Of a stretch of DNA of 64,000 bases, positions 61,126-64,000 are shown one piece after another. Source of the stretch: JACKIC01 sp964392305 (lineage in GTDB: Bacteria; Planctomycetota; UBA1135; UBA2386); contig CAYMPV010000001.1 of the NCBI GenBank assembly GCA_964392305.1, positions 62,001-126,000 of the forward strand. Direction: 5' to 3'. Numbering within the stretch: the stretch's first letter is position 1; every line of letters begins with the position of its first letter. The position numbers and the translations under genes were made by a program. The notes under the pieces are model-generated. The model made no database searches, was not told the DNA's origin, and saw nothing but the letters and a program-made list of their open reading frames with translations.

Positions 61126-63360
61126 TCAGCGACCGCGGCCGACGAGCAGGCAGCAGGCTACGGCGTTGGCGCCGAGCAACGTGCCGACCGAGAGCCGCAC
61201 GTCGCCGGTCTTCCACCACAGCACGGCGGACCAGCACATGATCAGCAGGCAGACCGACAGCAGCACCCAGGTGGAACGGCTGCTGGTGGCCGCGGCACTG
61301 TGAGGCAGGGCCAGCGCCGCCTGGACAGCGCCCGCCGGTGCCGCCGTGAGACGGTGACTGAGCCGCTTGCCGAGATCGCCGACGCAGCTGACCAGCGAGC
61401 CGATGGCGACATTGGTCTGTGACAGTTCCTGGTGGGAACGTTCGAAGCCTTCCCGCACGGCGGTGACGAGCGGCGCGAAGTCGGTCGCAGGTGGTGCCGG
61501 CGGCACTGGTTGGCGGGCGAGTTCGACCAGCGACTCTCGCAGTTCGGTCAAGAACGTCTGCACTTCGAGCGCCGGCATCGCTGTCGCAGCAACCGGGGTC
61601 ATCTCGACGGTCGGCTCGACCGGCGCCGCGGTCTCGGGCTCCGCCTCCGGCGTGGGTTCGACCACCGGCTCCGCGAGCGCATCGGATCGGGGCGCGACGT
61701 CGATGTCCGCAGCTGCGGCGGTGTCGACGGCAGTCGCCTCATCGACCTCGCCGGCGGGATCGTCGATGGCGTTCGCATGGATCTGCTCGGCATCGACTTG
61801 CCCGGTGTCCACCTGCTCGGAGTCGACCGGCGCGGGCAGGCTCTCCTCAGCAGCATCCGGAACCGCGACTTCCTCGGCATTTGCCTCGGCAACGGCGCGG
61901 GCCGGCTCGAGGTCGTGGCCATCGGTCGGCTCGTCTTCGGTAGTCATCGCAGCCTCCTCTCCCTCGGGTTTCTCGCTCGGCTCCAGCTCGGGCAGGACAT
62001 CGCGTGGATCGAGCGCCTCGAGTTCGACCATGGTTTCTTCGACCGGGACATCCGCGCCGGCGTGACCGGACGCTGCACCGTCCGGTCCGATCTCATCGCG
62101 CGCCGCAGCCGAGCTCTTGGGCCCATCGGACTTGGGCTCGTCGAGCATCGTCAGTTGATCGAAGATCGAGTCAGCGGCCGTGCGCAACGCCTCGAGCGTT
62201 GGCTCGTGCTGTTCGGTCTCCGCCGTCGCCTCCTCGCCCCCATGCGCGGCGCCAGGTTCGGCTGGATCATCGAGCATGCTGAGTCCGGCCAGGGTTTCGG
62301 CGCGCGGAGCGTGCACCTCTCGCCGCTTCGGCGTCGGGTCTTCGGCAGTCAGGGCGTCGCCGAGCGCGGCGGCCTCGTTGGCCAGCATCTGGACTTCGTG
62401 CAGGGTTGCCGACAGCCGCTCGATCGAGTCGGCGAAGTCGTCTTGCGTCGGCAGTTCGACGGCGATGTCCTCCTGGCCGAACGCCAGGTCGGCGTTGCGG
62501 TAGTCGGCCAGGGAGGTGGCGAGGGCTTCGCGCAGCGCGTCCAGCTCGGCTGCCGTCGGCGCGAAGGACTGCTCGACGTTGTCGCCATCTTGCCGGGGTC
62601 CGGATACGGGCTGGGTCGTGGGCGCGTCGGGTTCTGCCTGAGGCTCGTTCAGGGTCTCTTCTGGCATCGGGTCACGGGCCGCCGCGTCGACCTCGGGCGC
62701 AGCGTCACCGGCCCAGGACTCGAGCTCGTCGACGAGGGCATCACTGTCGAAGTAGATGCCGGCGGCGTCCTCTTCATCCTCTTCTTGGGGGAGCATCTCG
62801 TTGTTGTCGTCGGTGGTCGTGTCGTCAGTCGGCGGCTCTGCTGGGTCAGCTTCTCCACTGCTGGCTTCACTGCTGGTCATCGCGCCGACCTCGGCGGCCT
62901 CGAGGGCCGCTTCTTCCTCGGCGATGCGCTGCACGGAGTCGGTGCCGAGCGACAGTTCTTCGATCGCCTCCTGCAACACGACGCCCAGCTCGCTGTATTC
63001 GAGGTGGTTGGCCAGCTCGATCGGCGGCTCGTGTTCGACTTCGTCGGCCGTGTTCGTCGCGCGCCCTTCTTCCCACTGGGGCATGCGTTCGCTGAGCATC
63101 GCCCGCAGCAACAGCGAACGGACCCGCAGCGGCGTGAACACCACGCTGGTCTTGCCGATCGTCGCGAGTCGCGACGCGAGCTCGTGACGCAACTCACGCG
63201 TCTGCACCGTGAACACCGGATCGCCGCCGGAACGTCCATCGGGCAAGGCGCCGATCTGATCGAGCCAGCCGTTGGCCAGCCACGAGAGGATCCTCGCAGC
63301 GGGTACGGACAGGCGCGCCAGGTCGGAGCGCGTCAGTAGGTGTTTGCCGAGCTGAGTCAA
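61126..63360 (-). CDS. Large acidic protein with N-terminal helix-turn-helix and C-terminal membrane helices
   Basis: A 744-residue protein from the proposed TTG 63360. Residues 1-90 look like a winged or MerR-like DNA-binding domain (HLLTRSDLARLSVPAARILSWLANGWL, then FTVQTRELRHELASRL). Residues 90-600 are disordered, rich in Glu, Ala, Pro and Asp, with several helical acidic segments. Residues 630-690 are coiled-coil-like (FLTELRESLVELA, VTAVREGFERSHQELSQTNVAIGSL). The end has two hydrophobic helices (WVLLSVCLLIMCWSAVLWW; VGTLLGANAVACCLLVG). A DNA-binding protein fixed to the membrane could act as a landmark or sensor. The frame is open to 63465, but the TTGA overlap with an upstream small ORF favours 63360. 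Confidence 0.65.
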   Translation of the reverse strand: MTQLGKHLLTRSDLARLSVPAARILSWLANGWLDQIGALPDGRSGGDPVFTVQTRELRHELASRLATIGKTSVVFTPLRVRSLLLRAMLSERMPQWEEGRATNTADEVEHEPPIELANHLEYSELGVVLQEAIEELSLGTDSVQRIAEEEAALEAAEVGAMTSSEASSGEADPAEPPTDDTTTDDNNEMLPQEEDEEDAAGIYFDSDALVDELESWAGDAAPEVDAAARDPMPEETLNEPQAEPDAPTTQPVSGPRQDGDNVEQSFAPTAAELDALREALATSLADYRNADLAFGQEDIAVELPTQDDFADSIERLSATLHEVQMLANEAAALGDALTAEDPTPKRREVHAPRAETLAGLSMLDDPAEPGAAHGGEEATAETEQHEPTLEALRTAADSIFDQLTMLDEPKSDGPKSSAAARDEIGPDGAASGHAGADVPVEETMVELEALDPRDVLPELEPSEKPEGEEAAMTTEDEPTDGHDLEPARAVAEANAEEVAVPDAAEESLPAPVDSEQVDTGQVDAEQIHANAIDDPAGEVDEATAVDTAAAADIDVAPRSDALAEPVVEPTPEAEPETAAPVEPTVEMTPVAATAMPALEVQTFLTELRESLVELARQPVPPAPPATDFAPLVTAVREGFERSHQELSQTNVAIGSLVSCVGDLGKRLSHRLTAAPAGAVQAALALPHSAAATSSRSTWVLLSVCLLIMCWSAVLWWKTGDVRLSVGTLLGANAVACCLLVGRGR

Positions 63361-63440
63361 AGAAGGATGCGCGTCGCGGCCGACACGATCCCGCCTGCAT
63401 CGGCTTCTTCGGCTTTCTGCGCACGACTGGTGAAGATCAC
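63357..63440 (-). CDS. Possible small ORF overlapping the start of the acidic protein gene
   Basis: A 27-codon frame from GTG 63440 (VIFTSRAQKAEEADAGGIVSAATRILL), open further upstream to at least 63535 with GC-rich codon use. Its TGA overlaps the TTG at 63360. It might be a leader peptide for coupled translation or the end of a larger unseen gene. Confidence 0.25.
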   Translation of the reverse strand: MIFTSRAQKAEEADAGGIVSAATRILL

Positions 63441-63516
63441 CGCGGCGCGGACCCGGCCGCGCCATGGCAGTGGCAGTTCCTGGACCGGCGCTTCCCCTCT
63501 GCGGGCGGCGCGACGA

Positions 63517-63879
63517 TCAGGGCAGGCGCGGAAAGCGCATGCGGGTCTGCTTGCCTCGCACCAGGCGCACTTCGCGCGTCGAGCCGTTGTTGCGCAGGAT
63601 GTGGAACGACTGCGCGTCGATCAGCGAGTAGTCGCCGTTGTCGTAGAGCAGTTCGAGACGGATGGCCTGTTCGTGGTCCTCGAGCAGGCGGATCTCGACC
63701 ACGTTGCGTGCGGAGACTGCCTGCGTCGTGCCTTGCGCGTTGACGTATTGCAACTCGGTGATCGGGACCACGGTCACCTGGTCGGCCAGCGCCGGATCAC
63801 CCGCGGTCTGCGGACCTTGTGGCACCATCGCGAGCGCGGCGACGACGGGTACGGGGAGCAGGAAATGCCAGGCTTTCAC
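63517..63879 (-). CDS. Exported small protein of unknown function
   Basis: A 120-residue protein from GTG 63879, with a signal peptide (MKAWHFLLPVPVVAALAMVPQGP) and a mature beta-rich domain (VTVVPITELQYVNAQGTTQAVSARNVVEIRLLEDHEQAIRLELLYDNGDYSLIDAQSFHILR). I recognise no family. It is on the same strand as the acidic protein gene, 156 bases upstream, with the possible small ORF between them. Confidence 0.6.
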   Translation of the reverse strand: MKAWHFLLPVPVVAALAMVPQGPQTAGDPALADQVTVVPITELQYVNAQGTTQAVSARNVVEIRLLEDHEQAIRLELLYDNGDYSLIDAQSFHILRNNGSTREVRLVRGKQTRMRFPRLP

Positions 63880-64000
63880 GTGACGAACCTCTTGGACTGG
63901 TGGGACGGCGGCCGCGACGGGCCAGGAGAGACAGTGTCCGTCGAGATCGGGGCAAGTCCTTTCATCGACGGGTCGCCAGACTATGACCGGGCCACCATCG

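Noticed and set aside
58610..61237. 875-codon minus-strand open frame opposite the PIG-L gene
   Set aside because: The plus-strand frame contains the HPDD motif and an overlap with the phosphoesterase gene; the minus-strand translation is compositionally biased.

Overview
The window is a 64 kb piece of a GC-rich, Gram-negative, aerobically respiring bacterial chromosome. It carries both the replication-initiation cluster (dnaA, dnaN, dciA, gyrB) and a parABS partition locus. My best guess for the phylum is Planctomycetota (moderate confidence, about 0.6). The reasons are an alternative complex III joined to an A2-type caa3 oxidase, DUF3352-like and MA-peptidase-like exported proteins, SxtJ/DUF5989 genes, few Shine-Dalgarno sequences and several GTG/TTG starts. 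Another deep-branching GC-rich phylum is possible. I saw no rRNA, tRNA, CRISPR array, insertion sequence or prophage.

Region 1 (1-18.8 kb) is almost entirely minus strand. From right to left it holds pyrF, bshC, bshB1, an orphan parA, a degenerate HATPase-like protein, bshA and a cysteine desulfurase, and then dnaA, dnaN, dciA and gyrB. These are followed by an MCE lipid-transport pair (an MCE protein and a fused ATPase-permease), a stand-alone MshEN protein and, beyond a convergent tatA, the 5' part of ettA. All three bacillithiol genes are therefore near the candidate replication origin.

Region 2 (18.9-24.1 kb) holds a three-gene proton-translocating transhydrogenase (pntAA-pntAB-pntB, plus strand). 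It faces nhaD across an elaborate nested hairpin. A SWIM-finger protein and a SNF2 helicase form an overlapping pair behind nhaD.

Region 3 (27-40.5 kb) is one respiratory block on the minus strand: actA-B-C-D-E-F (alternative complex III), a small one-helix protein, a SCO copper chaperone, and oxidase subunits II (with fused cytochrome c), I, III and IV. Together they would carry electrons from menaquinol to oxygen.

Region 4 (40.5-47.2 kb) is the least understood part. It has three SGNH proteins of the D-x-H type (AlgJ/AlgX-like), a NodU/CmcH carbamoyltransferase, an SxtJ-like membrane protein and a DUF5989 microprotein. I read it as a candidate envelope-polymer or small-molecule decoration system and regard it as the best lead for undescribed biology.

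Region 5 (47.3-64 kb) contains a primary-type sigma factor, hemW, a DUF3352-like exported protein, an exported protein that looks like an inactivated MA peptidase, an HNH nuclease, a lipoprotein, a membrane-anchored divergent cyclophilin, parB-parA with a perfect parS inside parB, a metallophosphoesterase coupled to an exported PIG-L protein, and a large acidic protein with an N-terminal helix-turn-helix and C-terminal membrane helices.

Several upstream regions share a promoter-like signal, TTGnnn or TGGACT, then 16-18 bases, then TAGnnT, which may be the housekeeping promoter of this organism.
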